Shown here: one piece after another, positions 1-12,246 of the stretch | Layout of the letters: each line of letters starts with the position of its first letter | How positions within the stretch are numbered: the stretch's first letter is position 1 | Source: Macrolepiota albuminosa | Lineage: Eukaryota > Basidiomycota > Agaricomycetes > Agaricales > Agaricaceae | NCBI GenBank assembly: GCA_027475525.1 | Contig: JAMWFC010000088.1 | Location: forward strand, 837,534-901,533 | Reading direction: 5' to 3' | DNA length: 64,000 nt | Made by a program: the position numbers and the translations under genes | The notes under the pieces: model-generated | Seen by the model: the letters and a program-made list of their open reading frames with translations, nothing else | Databases searched by the model: none | Told to the model about the DNA's origin: nothing

Positions 1-285
1 ATACGATCATCTCTACCATAACATTTGCTCACTCATCTTCCATTATCAATTAACACTTATCAGTTCTTTTATATTTGTAGTATTTTGAGCCTCTATGCCT
101 GCATCTCACTGTCATCCACGCATACTTAATAAAATATTTTCATCCTACTCGTGGTTCACTGATGCATTACTTGTAACGGAAGATCTTCCTTTGCGATATG
201 GAGAAGATACGTTGGTACACATATGTTGTACTGACAGTTTCCATGTTATCAGTGATCTGATTTCTTGCTTTATATTCATTTTCAG

Positions 286-3200
286 AAACTTGTCAAATGT
301 ATATCCAATGAGAAGTGTAAGCCTGTGGAAGTGCACAAAAACGACCAGTTTTTGCTTTTTCATGCCTTTATGAACAGTCAAGAAGTCATGTTGGTTCCTG
401 AAAAAATATTGCTGGATGCCCAGTTCAAAGTGCTTATGGCATATCGTGTACTTGATGTATACGAGTTGATGCTCGGCAGTCCTCTTAGACCTCCTACAAC
501 ATTTGGACCTATAACGAACAATCAGAAAGCGATACGTTGTCTGATAAAATTATGCTGCTTTATACTCATCTTGCACTATTTGTTGTAATTATACTTCTTA
601 TGTTTCATAGCCTATGGGATCACTGAATAATATATATTTACTGTTGGGCAAGTCCCATAAAGCATTTAAAAAACATATACAGGCACTTCGTGCTAAAGCC
701 TGCAGAGATAAAACAATTGTTGATGCCGCGGCTCCGCCTATTTCTAGCGGACTATTGGTGCATCTTTATTCAAGTTTAGCAAAGCATGTTGGAAAAAAAA
801 ATATCATAACAACTTTGATTAATTTAACCTCTGCTGCTTTACATCTGGGATGTCTTCTCAAGGAATTTATTCTGGTAGTATTATGAAGTTTTTTTTTTCA
901 TTCTAACACAGCATATACAGGGGAATTTGTCACTTCCGACTAATATAAAGGCTCTGGAAAATATAATTGCTTCGAAGTAAATGTATCTTATTGTGTTTGT
1001 TCACAAATCTTAATATTTGTTATTTCAGCTCCGAAAGTGACCAGGCTGAAGTCAAATACATTCATGAATCTTATACTTCGGGAGTCTGGGGCCATACCAG
1101 ATCGCTTCATAATTGTTTATATATAGCTTTATCTGTATCGCCGCTGATGCTTTTCCATCCTCGAAAATACAATGAAGTTGGTGCAAAGGAAACAGTATTC
1201 AATGTGAGTCATTCTTTTATATAGTTTGTGTATATACAGCTTATTCATGACTTATAAATTTTAAATAGTTGTGGAAACATATTGGTGGTTTGGAACGTCC
1301 ACCTGCCATTATAACAGTGGACAGAGCATTATGGAAGGTTCTGTTTTCCGCTGCATTGGGAGGTGACCTCATGCATGAACTTGCCATAGCATTTCAGGAT
1401 TTGGAAGGAGTTGTATTCAAAGCCGCTCCTGATTGGCTTTCTCTAGTTGAAGGAACTCCTAGTCCTTCCCGTCTATTGAGAGCTCCTCGTGAGTCAGAGG
1501 TCGAACAAACGCCTGAAATTTCTTATGGCGATTTACCCTTTTCTGTTCGTCATCTGCATCTACATCATCCGCTACATACTTTGAACAGCAGCATGCCATT
1601 ACTGGTTGTTGAGGATATCCATGCCTCAAATGCTGTGTCTATGTCATCTCAATTGTCTCCATCTCGTAGGTTGATCAACACCGTGCTGTTACCGGTTGTT
1701 GATGATACTCACGTTTTAAATGTCGTGTCCATGCTGTCTCAATCGTCTCCGTCTCGTAGGCTGATCAACACCGTGCCGTTATCGGTTGTTGAGGATACTC
1801 ATGCTTTAAACGTTGTCTCTATGCTGTTTCAATCGTCTATGTCTTGTAGGTTGCCGTTTCCAATCAACAAAGAAGTTTTACCTCCAATTGTTGGTTCTTC
1901 TCAATTACCACCAACTTCTTTCATTGGAAACATGTCGATTGCGGATAACAACGTGCCTCGACTGGTTCAAAATAATCCTTTAATTGTTGCACCTATTCCT
2001 TCACAACCGACCTCATTTATTAATAGTATAACAGTTGCAGATACCATGTCTGTTACTGACAACAGTTCTCCTTCTATGATATCTGAGCCTGCGGATATAA
2101 TCGACGATATTACCCAGATACCATGTCTGTTACTGACAACAGTTCTCCTTCTATGATATCTGAGCCTGCGGATATAATTGACGATATTACCTCTTCTCAG
2201 TCTGTGACGACCCTTCGTATCCTATGGTTGCTCACAGCCCATACAGTGAATTATCTTAATTATATTTACTCAGTTTATTATGCATTCTCATGCTCGTTAT
2301 TGTTGATAGATTCACCTCATTCCCCCTTATCATCCGATCAGTCTTCCTCAGACGAGTCCGACACCATTGTACGTTCAATCCAGGAAGTTTCTGTTAGTAC
2401 CACAAAGAAACGTACCAAACTGATATATCGTACTCCGCATACCAAACAAAGAAGTACACACCGTAAAGGTCATGCTAATGCTACTGCACCTCAGTGTCCT
2501 TTGAGTATATTAAGTACTACATATCGGAAACGCAGTAAGTTTAATATTATGGTCAAATATTCTGGAAAATTACCTTCCTCATATAAAGGCGTTGCTAAGC
2601 TGACTACCCTCATCGATTTGACACTTGAAGACACTGTAATTTTCTGTTCATGCTGCTTGATTATCGATGGCCTGATTGTTTTCTTTTTCTTTTTTTTTAA
2701 AAAAAAAAAATCTAGATTTCAAAGACGACAATATCGACCTGTCTAGCATCGTCACCTTTGTTGTTGAAGATTGTTCCATTGAGTATCCTGTTTACGATAC
2801 AAATCGCACTTATAAATTTACTCCACAATTTTATGTATGTCATGTTAATTGGTCTGTTTGTGCTTAATTTATGCTTGACTAGCTCGAAGAGGATCTTACA
2901 TGGTTCTATTCACTTGACAAATCCATGATTTGAGGTTTATCTTGACTATCTTTGGTTAAAGTCATGGCGCTCGCTGATTTTTACGATTTGGCCAATTGTA
3001 CTATTGCTGAGCAACTGAAAACGCATTCTGCTGTTTTAATAAAGGCATGCAACATTTCTGACAAGAGATTCAACAAATCCATCTTGTCGTCTGTATGCAA
3101 TATCCATAGTGTCACTACTATCCATGGTATGTTATCATACTTGTGATGCATACTTTCACTGAAATTTTACAATCAAATTTCACTTTATTGGATACTAACC

Positions 3201-3330
3201 ATACACACAAAGGATCGCCTTGTGATCTTTTTGTTGCTGCTTCTTCTATGCCTTCGCATGCAATCAGCGCACTCTACATGCCTGCTAATTGTGATCCATT
3301 CTCCTTACTACCTATATCTGGCGATTGGTA
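286..3330 (+). CDS. Unrecognised multi-exon gene region, possibly the 5' part of the JmjC gene
   Basis: Several short open stretches are joined by plausible GT-AG introns. Exons can be read from about 286 (after a TTTTCAG acceptor), from 611 (after CATAG), from about 1030 (after ATTTCAG) to about 1200, and from 1270 (after AAATAG) to about 2195, then from about 2310 to 2640 and beyond. The splice at about 1203/1270 joins frames cleanly (..TVFN | LWKHIGGLERPP..). The protein would have a Ser/Pro-rich middle with a 90-bp repeat (1596-1851) and a basic segment near 2395-2480 rich in Lys, Arg and Thr. I do not recognise a domain and assign no function. It lies just upstream of the JmjC exons on the same strand, so it may be the same gene. 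Exon limits are approximate, and a 77-bp duplication at 2044-2197 disrupts one exon. Confidence 0.35.
1596..1851 (+). repeat. Three-unit 90-bp in-frame minisatellite
   Basis: Units start at 1596, 1686 and 1776, with period 90 bp (30 codons); the third unit is incomplete. Each unit encodes a variant of VVDDTHVLNVVSM followed by SRRLINTV. The period is a multiple of 3 and the units have diverged, so this is a genuine coding repeat, unlike the 77-bp duplications elsewhere in the window. Confidence 0.8.
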
Positions 3331-3369
3331 TGTGTAGTCACAAGTTAATGGTCAGTCTTCTTATTGCAG

Positions 3370-5098
3370 ATCTATTGACCAATATCCGCTTTCTAACATG
3401 CATTGGGCAATCACGTCCACTGGTTTGGCCCATCATTATTGGCACATAGACTCCAACAGATTTGGCACATTTATAAAGGTGGAGACGGGCATAAAATTGT
3501 GGTATATCGCAAGACCTGGCACATAGACTCCAACAGATTTGGCACATTTATAAAGGTGGAGACGGGCATAAAATTGTGGTATATCGCAAGACCAAAGTCT
3601 GGGTCGTTCTGGGACTTTGCCACTGTTGATATATTTACCGACAAATATATATCGCACCAATCCAACAAGGATTTATGATATAGAAGTTGTGGTGTTAGAA
3701 CCTGGCAATATCTTGTAAGTTTGTTCATACATTCATATCCTTATCTTGTGTTAAAATTAACAATTAGCATAATGCAACCTAACTTACCGCATTGTGTTGT
3801 AACACCTATTCCATCGATTTGTTTGAGAGGTCACTATTATCTTGCTTGGACTCTGATGGACTCCATTATTGGAATGTATCACCATTTTGTAGGCAGCAAC
3901 GTTCTTACCAACACCGACCACAGAATAGCCTCGCATGCTCTATTAGTTCGTATGCTGGCGTAATATTATCAGTACTTCAAGTGTTCATACAACAGCGTCA
4001 TTGGTGTGTTTATTTTATTCTTTTATTTATTTTTACACTTATTAACTGTTTAGATTGCAAATATCCTCATATACCGGATACGAGTACTTGGGACGGTTCT
4101 TTAGCATTGTTTTTTCTTTGCAACTATTTTGAGCTTTACAGTGCACTTATCAACTGGAATTATGCGGATCATCAAAAGGATAGTCAGGCCTTTGAAGCCT
4201 CCATCAAGAATCGGTCAAGAGCACGTAAAATAGTTTATTGGTATTTCCGTATACACAGCCTTCACGGTACTGGTCGTTCCATAACTGGGTATGAGGCATT
4301 TCAAGATGTTTACACAGTGTTTCTGGCGCATCAGGCACATGTCCTTATATTGTTGAAAAAGGCAGCTTATACTTCGGGTTTTCAAGGCTATACTATGAAA
4401 TCGATAGACCTGGCAACCGTATATTTATCCATGTGTAAATATATGAGGGGTGGTTCTGGATGGGATGCATTCAAATGTATGACAATACTTTCATCTCAAC
4501 GTTTGTTCTATTGGCCTGGCACAACTTACAACGTTGTTGTTTTTTCATGCCAATTTTACAGTTTGTACTCGCTTCTTCATCATTTAAAGTTGTATGACAA
4601 TAATTTTCAGATAATGTTCTGCTCAATGGCTTGGTTTATGGAGACAGGGAAATGTCATCCGAGCTGGGGTTTTCTCTTGCCCATATCTCGACTCAACTTG
4701 ACTCTATCAAGCATGATAATGACGCAAGTTTGTATAACGGGCTCATTCACTCCACTGGTTGTGAATCGGATGATAGCAATGATGATGAGTCAAGCGACCA
4801 GAATGTAGACAACGCAGGCATGCACCAGTCTTCAGATTCCACCTCTTCCGATTCAAATTCGTCACACTCTGCTCCTAAAGTAAATGTATCCTGTTCCACA
4901 ACATCAACTGCTCTATCCTGTGGTAAACATCACCGTTTGTCATCTGATACATTAGACACTATTTCCCGTTCAGGTAAGTATTTATTTCCATTGTATTATT
5001 TGTAGTCAATTGCTTATCGGTGTTTATTCATCGAACATACAGTTCGTCCACGATTGCTGTCGCCTTCTGAGACCAGTCAAAGCTCTCATACTCTGTAA
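3370..5098 (+). CDS. JmjC-domain (cupin-fold dioxygenase-like) gene, 3' exons
   Basis: After a TTGCAG acceptor the frame reads a JmjC-like core: HYWHIDSNRFGTFIKV with the Fe-binding H-x-D, then KLWYIARP (aromatic and Lys environment of the 2-oxoglutarate site), and after an intron (about 3715-3767) EPGNI-FIMQPNLPHCVVT, which supplies the distal His. It continues through GHYYLAWTLMDSIIGMYHHF and an FELYSALINWNYAD segment, typical of the fungal JmjC-like proteins I know. A later exon starts near 4609 and is acidic and Ser-rich. The last intron (donor GTAAGT at 4974) ends at 5042 and the final exon stops at TAA 5096-5098. JmjC proteins are Fe(II)/2-oxoglutarate oxygenases, many of them histone demethylases; the substrate cannot be inferred here. 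A 77-bp duplication (3441-3594) splits the core exon and is probably an assembly error. Confidence 0.6.
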
Positions 5099-6298
5099 TC
5101 CGCAATAATATTTTTAGCCCCACAAAATACGTCTTTTGCAGATAATTATAGGTTCATAACTCATAATTTGATATAAAAATAGCAATATTTAAGCTTTATT
5201 ATATTTATACTATTATAATACAATAATTCTTTTTGATACAAATGCTAGCGTGATGTTGTAAGAATAGAATTTCTTAAGTCCTGGAAATAAGTTATTGAAC
5301 ATCAGAAAAACCCACTTCTGAGAATGGGGCCGAGAGATTCAAGCTAACTACAAGAGACTGAGTAAGTAAGATTAGTAGAATGTAGTATGAAACTTGTGTA
5401 ATAGGGCCGAGAGATTCAAGCTAACTACAAGAGACTGAGTAAGTAAGATTAGTAGAATGTAGTATGAAACTTGTGTAATAGGACATTAGGAGAGGAACTT
5501 GAATGTGACACATAGTGTAGTGAGAACTAAGTTATCAACACTGTAAGCACAGTGTGAGATGACAAGTCACTATGACTGACGGTCATGCAACTCATTGACT
5601 ATATCTACAAACCTTCTTGAAACACATAAATCTAATTTTAATCATCTCTTATTTACCAAACATGCAACTCATTGACTATATCTACAAACCTTCTTGAAAC
5701 ACATAAATCTAATTTTAATCATCTCTTATTTACCAAATCATGAAGTCGGCACCCTATAAAATCAGAAGCAAAAGATCATTCAGTTGAAAGATGCACTAAG
5801 GATCTTTGTAAATTCTGCCCACAGTACAAAGCACAGAAACTTCACTCTTCATGACTGATCATGGTCTTTGTCTTTACGGATCAACAACCTAACATCTCTT
5901 CAGAGATAGATTTGTAAACATTTTTGGTTCAAGGTGAACGGTGTCTTGAGCTTTTCACAGTCTTATATTTTATCATAGAAAGTCAGAGATGTCTCATATG
6001 CAGAGGTCACTGCACTTTATGATAAACTCCAGAGACTATGTGTCAAATTCAGAGATTAGTCAGAGATGTCTCATATGCAGAGGTCACTGCACTTTATGAT
6101 AAACTCCAGAGACTATGTGTCAAATTCAGAGATTCTGAAACTTTTGATGCAATTATGAAAATTCAGAGCACAGATGTGCAGTTGTTTATAAGAAGCTACC
6201 TTATGCCTTATGGACAAATGAACAATTACCTAAGTGTTTGTCCAGACAAATGATTATATAAATGTTTGTCCGGACAAATGATTATGTAATTATTTTAT
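5099..6298. other. AT-rich stretch without a recognisable gene
   Basis: No supported reading frame. It contains three 77-bp duplications (5327/5404, 5584/5661, 5981/6058) and, at 6237-6278, two copies of a short palindromic segment; the second is the perfect palindrome TTTGTCCGGACAAA (6265-6278) and the first differs by one base. Confidence 0.6.
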
Positions 6299-6528
6299 TA
6301 TCTTCGCATGCACTGCTAATACTGGAAAGTGTTTCCAGTGAAAAAAGTGTAAAAGAAAGCTGTTATGCTATTTTTCTGATGTACTAATTTCCTACAAAAA
6401 AAGTCATTCAACAAAGAAAAGTGCCTTTTTCTTTTGAAAATTGGCACATTAAAAATTGCATGACAGCTTTCTTTTCTAATTTTTCCAATGGAAATACAAT
6501 CTGGTACCAGCAGTGATGGTAGATAGAT
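6299..6528. mobile_element. Foldback / MITE-like element
   Basis: Two inverted arms flank a loop of about 90 bp. Arms 6329-6368 and 6458-6497 match at 33 of 40 positions when one is reverse-complemented. The similarity continues outwards through CTGCT..TAC (6313 onward, against the complement of 6498-6513) and, with one indel, to about 6299 and 6528. There is no coding capacity. It sits just beyond the 3' end of the Helitron gene. It may be an independent non-autonomous element or part of the Helitron terminal region; no target duplication was identified. Confidence 0.5.
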
Positions 6529-6605
6529 GGCTGAAGTGCGTATTACTAGCCTTTCATAGACTATGTGGCAACTACTTAATCTAGATATTCGTGGCGCTCA
6601 TACTA

Positions 6606-7540
6606 CTATATTTTTGCATAGATTACAATATGTTGCTGTCTACCATTAAAAATCTCCAAATTAATGCAGTTGTTTTCCTTAACAATACTACCATTGTAAG
6701 CAGCTCCATCGTAGCTCCAGACAGAGTTATTATCAAAAAGACGAGCTGTAAAATGATTATAACCTTGGTAGATAATAGCTTGCACACTATATTGCTGTAA
6801 ACCTGTCTGAGTTGGCAAGCATACAATAGGAATTATTTTAGTAGGTAGATAATAGCTTGCACACTATATTGCTGTAAACCTGTCTGAGTTGGCAAGCATA
6901 CAATAGGAATTATTTTAGTAGCAAATCTATCTATATAATCTAAATCAAGTCGAATTATTAAAGGAGCTGGGGCATAAAGTATTTTTTCACTTGGAATAGC
7001 AGAACATATGTGTGAATGATTAGTTAGTCCATTTTTCATAATTGTTGCAGCTTTTATGGAAGCGTACTTTTTACCTGCTGTAATAAAGACATTTAACCAT
7101 TGCTGAGTGGTTGTCTCAGTGCTTCCTTGAATTCCATAATTAGACCATATGGTAGGACTTGTATAGTGACCTATGTGATGCAAGTCAATAGTTGCTTCTA
7201 AAAGAAATTGGCAGAAAGGGCATGATATATGATAAATCATTTTTTGAACTATATTAGGAGCGAAAAAAATTAAATTAATAATATCTGTAGCGCTTATTAA
7301 AGTAGGTCCAATTAATGGAAACTTTATTGGATTTTTATAATAAAGATATTTGCGAAATTTATTGCGGATATCATCAATATTATAGCTTAAATTAATATAT
7401 TTTGCAAATAAATCACTTAAAATGTTGCAAGTTTCATTCGAGCAGCTCCAAATATTTTGATCTTCATTATTTATTTGGAGATAAGTGCAATAAAAAGATA
7501 TGAGTATAGAATCATAGGCACATGACCAATTTATACTATC
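6606..7540 (-). pseudogene. Cysteine-protease-like C-terminal domain in frame behind the Helitron helicase
   Basis: Reading on in the helicase frame past TGA 7543-7541 gives INWSCAYDSILISFY (candidate nucleophile Cys at 7522-7520). Later come a CPFC pair and, near the end, GYNHFTARLFDNNSVWSYDG (His at 6755-6753), stopping at 6606. A Cys box of the form N-x-x-CAYDS and a His box of the form HFTAR..W-x-YDG, about 250 residues apart, match the arrangement in ubiquitin-specific-protease-like enzymes. That family assignment is my inference. The His-box segment is split by the 77-bp duplication at 6767/6844. Some animal and plant Helitrons carry OTU cysteine proteases, so a protease module on a Helitron has precedent. 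The stop between helicase and protease could be a mutated CGA. Confidence 0.5.
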
Positions 7541-10511
7541 TCATGAGCATCTTTTCGAAATAACATGCCATATAGAATTAGTACTTTCATTAAAATCTAA
7601 CTTTAACTTTTTGTGCAAGGTAAAATCATGGCATGAATTATGTGATGCAGATCTCTTTTTGCTTTTATTATTATTGTCTGCATCTACTTTTCTTTCGCAC
7701 TGATTTTGAGTATTTTGAATATTATCAGAATATTGTTGAGAATAAGTAGATAATTTAATATTAATGTTTGAGTATTTGCTTAAATGTTTATCCTCACCTT
7801 CAGGATCAGGTACAACTCTAATAAAACCCTTCTTAAATCCATGTCTAATAAGTGTATTGTGCTCCATAATTTCATGCCTTTGTGTCTCAATAATTAAGTC
7901 AGATGGCAACTTTCGATTGAGATCTTTTAAAGTGACTTTTTGAACTATAGCTAGACCTTCGCGAGTAGTAGCTCTAGATGCTGTTACATAGGCAGCGAAA
8001 CCTCCAAGATGTAACCAACCTAAAATATGCGGAAGACTTGTTCCTTGTGCAGCATGTCCTGTAATAGCAAAAGCAGGTTGAAAAGGCAATTGATAGCGCA
8101 TGATTGATATTTTTTGCTTTTCATTATTTTTATCTAATTGTACTAAATGTTGAAATTTCCAGAATAGAGGTTCAATTGGAAAATACTGATTAGGTAGATT
8201 TGAAAGAGATACTTTGCTTCTTGAAAATTTAATAATCACACCAGTACAATAAGTATAAGCATATTCAGGATCTTTTTTCATGCGCTGTTGCTCTTCTAAG
8301 TTTATTACTTCAGTGATCGATTTCCATACTAACTGACCAAGACGAGTCGATAATTGCTGAGAAGACATATTAGTAGAATTTGTTACAGGTTTATACAAAG
8401 AAGTTCCTCCAACAGGTGGATATTGATAAAAATCATCTGAAAAAATGACCAAAATTCCACCAAATGGTTTATTATTACCTTTTACTATTTGTAAAGAGCA
8501 ATCTACATCTGATAATAAATGACAGCTAAGCAGAGATACTTCATCAATAAGAAGCATTATAACATTTTTAAATTCTTCAAAAAGATTACTTTTTTCAGCA
8601 ACGGTCATTATAACAGAATAATCTTCTTTAGAATCACCAGGTATTCGATTACCTTTTTTTTTATTTTTTTTTCTGAACTTTGATAGATAGACCTTTATAG
8701 ATAGTTAATCCAACAATAAGTGCAGCTGCAGTACCACTTGGTGCTAAAAAGCACAATCTTTGTTTGCATTGATAAACTTTCATAACTCTTTGTATGGCTT
8801 TAACAACATGAGTCTTTCCAGTACCACCAGGTTCTGAAAGATGAAGGTGCAAATAAGGTTGATAATTTGGTGATAAAACATTATTTATGCCAGCTGCTTC
8901 ATCATCAATATATTTGAAAAAAGCTTTAGAAATAATTTTAAATGCAATTGATTGTTTTTCATTTAAAGTTTCTTTTGAAATGATGTGCTTGATCAGATTG
9001 TTACGGCTTTCAAAGTGTAAATTATTAATGTTATTTAAACTTTTTGTTTGAGGTGTAGGTGCATTTGATGATATATTAGCAGAAGATAAATATTTTATAT
9101 TAGGTAAAGTAGAAACTAATTCAGTTTCAGATGCATTGTTGATAATTGCTGTCTGATTTAAAGGATCCAGAATGTTCCTTCGTTGAGATTTTAAAGATTC
9201 TTCTTGTAGTTTGACTTCTCTTTTCCAAATCTTTAAATTACTAATATTTACGGCAGGTAATAATACAGAAGTGCCTATTTTTTTATTAATTTCTGCATCG
9301 ACTAAGAACCATTCACTTGCTTGAAGTCTGAGAAGTTTTTGATTTAATTGAAAATCTTTTTTAACTACTTGACCTAAGTTTTCTGGAATAAATAAAGTAT
9401 CATTTGAAGAAGCTGCTAGTTCCATGAATACTTTTGATTCTTTTAAAGCTTGTTCTTTTTTTTGAAGTCTCTCAGCATCTTTTTCATCCTCACATTCATA
9501 AATAGCATTCCAATTTTTCATAATATTTCTAGACATTTCAGTAAAATTATACATACTGAATATATCATCAGGATTTTTATGTGAAAGAAGTAAAGGTTCA
9601 ACATCACTAAAAGGTTTAAAATGAGCAAGCATAAAAATACTATAATCAGAATGAGTAGATCGAGGAATACTTGTTCCAATTAAATAAGGTATAAGTAGCT
9701 TAGAACCATCTCCACGCTCAAAATTAGTATGCTCTACTAAATCATGAGTATCACATAAAGGATGTGGACTTTTCAGTCTCCAGCGTTTATACGCACCTAA
9801 TCGTATAGTATTAGTACCTTTATATTTTGAAGTACTTATAAGCTCTCTTCGAAAACACTGAACAAAAGTATAAAAGCAGATATTAGACAAGTCTGAATCA
9901 CGATAAATATAATCATCTATCTGAGTTGCTTTTAAAAGATTTCCATTAATATCTACACTAATTTTTAATGATATAGGTTCAATATCGTTTTCTTCATCAC
10001 TACAATCTTCATTTTTTTCATTTGTATTTTTCATAGCATTGATAGAAGTTTTAACGTAATAAAGTAAAAAATTTGATAACATTGGTGTTGTTTTATGAGA
10101 AGAAAAACTATCACCTCGACCCCGAATATACCAAGCTGCTTGTTGAGCATGTATTTGTTGTTGCTTAGTTAGTTGAGATAAACATTTATGAAGAAGCAAT
10201 TTGGATTTAGCTTTAGAACTTGAAGAATCTATAGTATCTTTCATGTTAAGAACTGCTCGAGATAGAAGAGACAACATTTGATAAGTTTTTAGATCTAACT
10301 TTGTAATATAGTCGGTAATATAAAACATCGCTGCTTTAGCTGCTTTTCCGGATAATATACATTTTAAATCATGATTATGGCGACAATATACAAGAATAAT
10401 TGGATTAAAATAATTCACAGTAGGATCTTGACAAAGTAAATAAATAGAATTTGTATTTGGATCAAATTTAGATTCAGGAACAAAATCATGTGGAAATCGA
10501 AAGCTTGACAA
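7541..10511 (-). pseudogene. Helitron transposase: Y2 tyrosine motif and Pif1-type helicase
   Basis: Near its start this part carries FYITDYITK (Tyr codons at 10322 and 10310), the paired catalytic tyrosines of Helitron Rep. The helicase begins near 9000. Walker A is PGGTGKTH (about 8811-8840), Walker B LLIDEVSLL (about 8530-8555), followed by DDFYQYPPV and, much later, AITGHAAQGTSL and YVTASRATTREGL. Between QQRMKKDPEYA and GVIIKFSR the usual second-domain segment is nearly absent, so an internal deletion has probably removed helicase motifs. A frameshift lies in an A9-T-A9 tract (8653-8672). Helitron helicase unwinds DNA during rolling-circle transposition; this copy is unlikely to work. 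The reading frame ends at TGA 7543-7541, probably not the original end. Confidence 0.8.
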
Positions 10512-12246
10512 AGTAAATAAATAGAATTTGTATTTGGATCAAATTTAGATTTAGGAACAAAATCATGTGGAAATCGAAAGCAACACTTATTATCATTTCC
10601 AAATTTGTGGCAAACAGCTCTACAATTATGATGTTGAAGAGCTTCTCCACATTTTTTAATTTCTACATCAAGCAAATCTTTCCAATCTTGAATATCTTCA
10701 TCAGATCTTGTTGAAGAGCTTCTCCACATTTTTTAATTTCTACATCAAGCAAATCTTTCCAATCTTGAATATCTTCATCAGATCTTGAAAATGTTACATG
10801 AGGAGGTCTTTCGATTTGTGGTTCATATTTTGGATCGATTTCTATTTCAATATTAGGAAGATGATGATGAATAATATTTTCAAAAAATTGAAATAGCTTT
10901 TGAGCATAACCAGCTTTGGTTTTAAGTTTTATATGAATATCAGAAGGATTAGGTGCACCAATAAGCCATATAAGAAAGTGTGCATGCCATTGTCCTCTTT
11001 CGGTCAATTCATTAGATCCATAAAATGCAGCAAGATGTCCTAAAATGCCACCCTCTGAAAAACTTTTGCCTTTTTCAAAATCCCACCCAAAAAGATATTG
11101 AAACATACATTGAATAGAAAAATAAAAAAAGTCAGCTGCAGCAACAGGATCTTTTGCTAATCTCAAAGCTCTTGTAGTACTATCAACAATAAGTAGAAAC
11201 TCGTCATCAAGATTAATAGTAGTATCACTATACTTATTGCACTTGGATTCGCGGTAAAATAAAGTATAGGCATTTCAAAATATCCTGAGTAATTTCGAAT
11301 TTCATTCCGACATCTTATTTTTGATGCTTGAGAACCAGGCACATGAGAAGCAATAGTATTAACTTCATTAAAAAGAGTAAATACTTGTTTTTTGTCATCT
11401 GAAAGTGATTGATAATTATAATCTTTTTCTAATTGATTTGCTACAGAAAGAAGAGTTTCAGAAGAGATTGAAGTCAATTTTTCTGCAATAGCTTTAAACC
11501 GTGAGCTTTTTACATGTAAACTTGTATAAAAATGGGCAGTTCTGCTGAAGTCAATTTTTCTGCAATAGCTTTAAACCGTGAGCTTTTTACATGTAAACTT
11601 ATATAAAAATGGGCAGTTCTGCACTGTATTATATTTAAAGCTACAAATATAAAAGAATAATAATAACAAAAAGCATGATCTGCTAGATCTATAAGATAAT
11701 TTACATGAAGTTGCATACTAAGTGGTGTTAGTCGACTAGGATCATCAGAACCACCACATTCATAAGGAAATAAGGTTGGAAACATACCAGGAAATAAAAC
11801 CGGGTTATTATATTTATTAATTTTATTATTTCCTTTATATATTATAAGATCAGGTTGTTCATTATTAAATTTATTATTATTTGATACAAGAGTTCGCAAA
11901 GCTGATGCAGTCAAAGAAGAACCTTGAATTTTCACACTTTCAGGATCTGAAACCCCCATATGTTCTAAAAGTACAGTAGCTTCATCATCTGTGTTAGATT
12001 TGCATATTTCTAATGCAGGATGATCTGATAAACCAGCTGTTCTAAAAGTACAGTAGCTTCATCATCTGTGTTAGATTTGCATATTTCTAATGCAGGATGA
12101 TCTGATAAACCAGCTGTTTCTTCTTCAAAAGTTTTTTCAACAGAAAGTTCTGTATCATGTAGAAGTCTATCCTCCAATCCTGGAAGAACAGCATTTTTTA
12201 AATATAAATCTACAATTCTTTTATTTAATTCAATGTTCTGATACAA
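10512..12246 (-). pseudogene. Helitron transposase: Helitron_like_N / HUH Rep region
   Basis: Frames covering this stretch read VLFPGMFPTLFPYECGG, then MPILYFTANPSA, then GILGHLAAFYGSNELTERG leading to QWHAHFLIWLIG. The H-A-H (10986-10978) is the HUH metal-binding motif of Rep-type endonucleases, which nick one strand and form a 5'-phosphotyrosine link. Duplications of 77 bp at 10427/10504, 10633/10710, 11471/11548 and 11961/12038 break the frame four times. A further frame change near 11220-11170 has no duplication, so it may be a real lesion. With the tyrosines in the adjoining segment both halves of the Rep active site are still visible. Confidence 0.8.

Noticed and set aside
2689..2712. 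T-run followed by A-run as a terminator
   Set aside because: It lies within a region of plausible exons of an RNA polymerase II gene and looks like an intronic low-complexity tract; nothing else supports a terminator.
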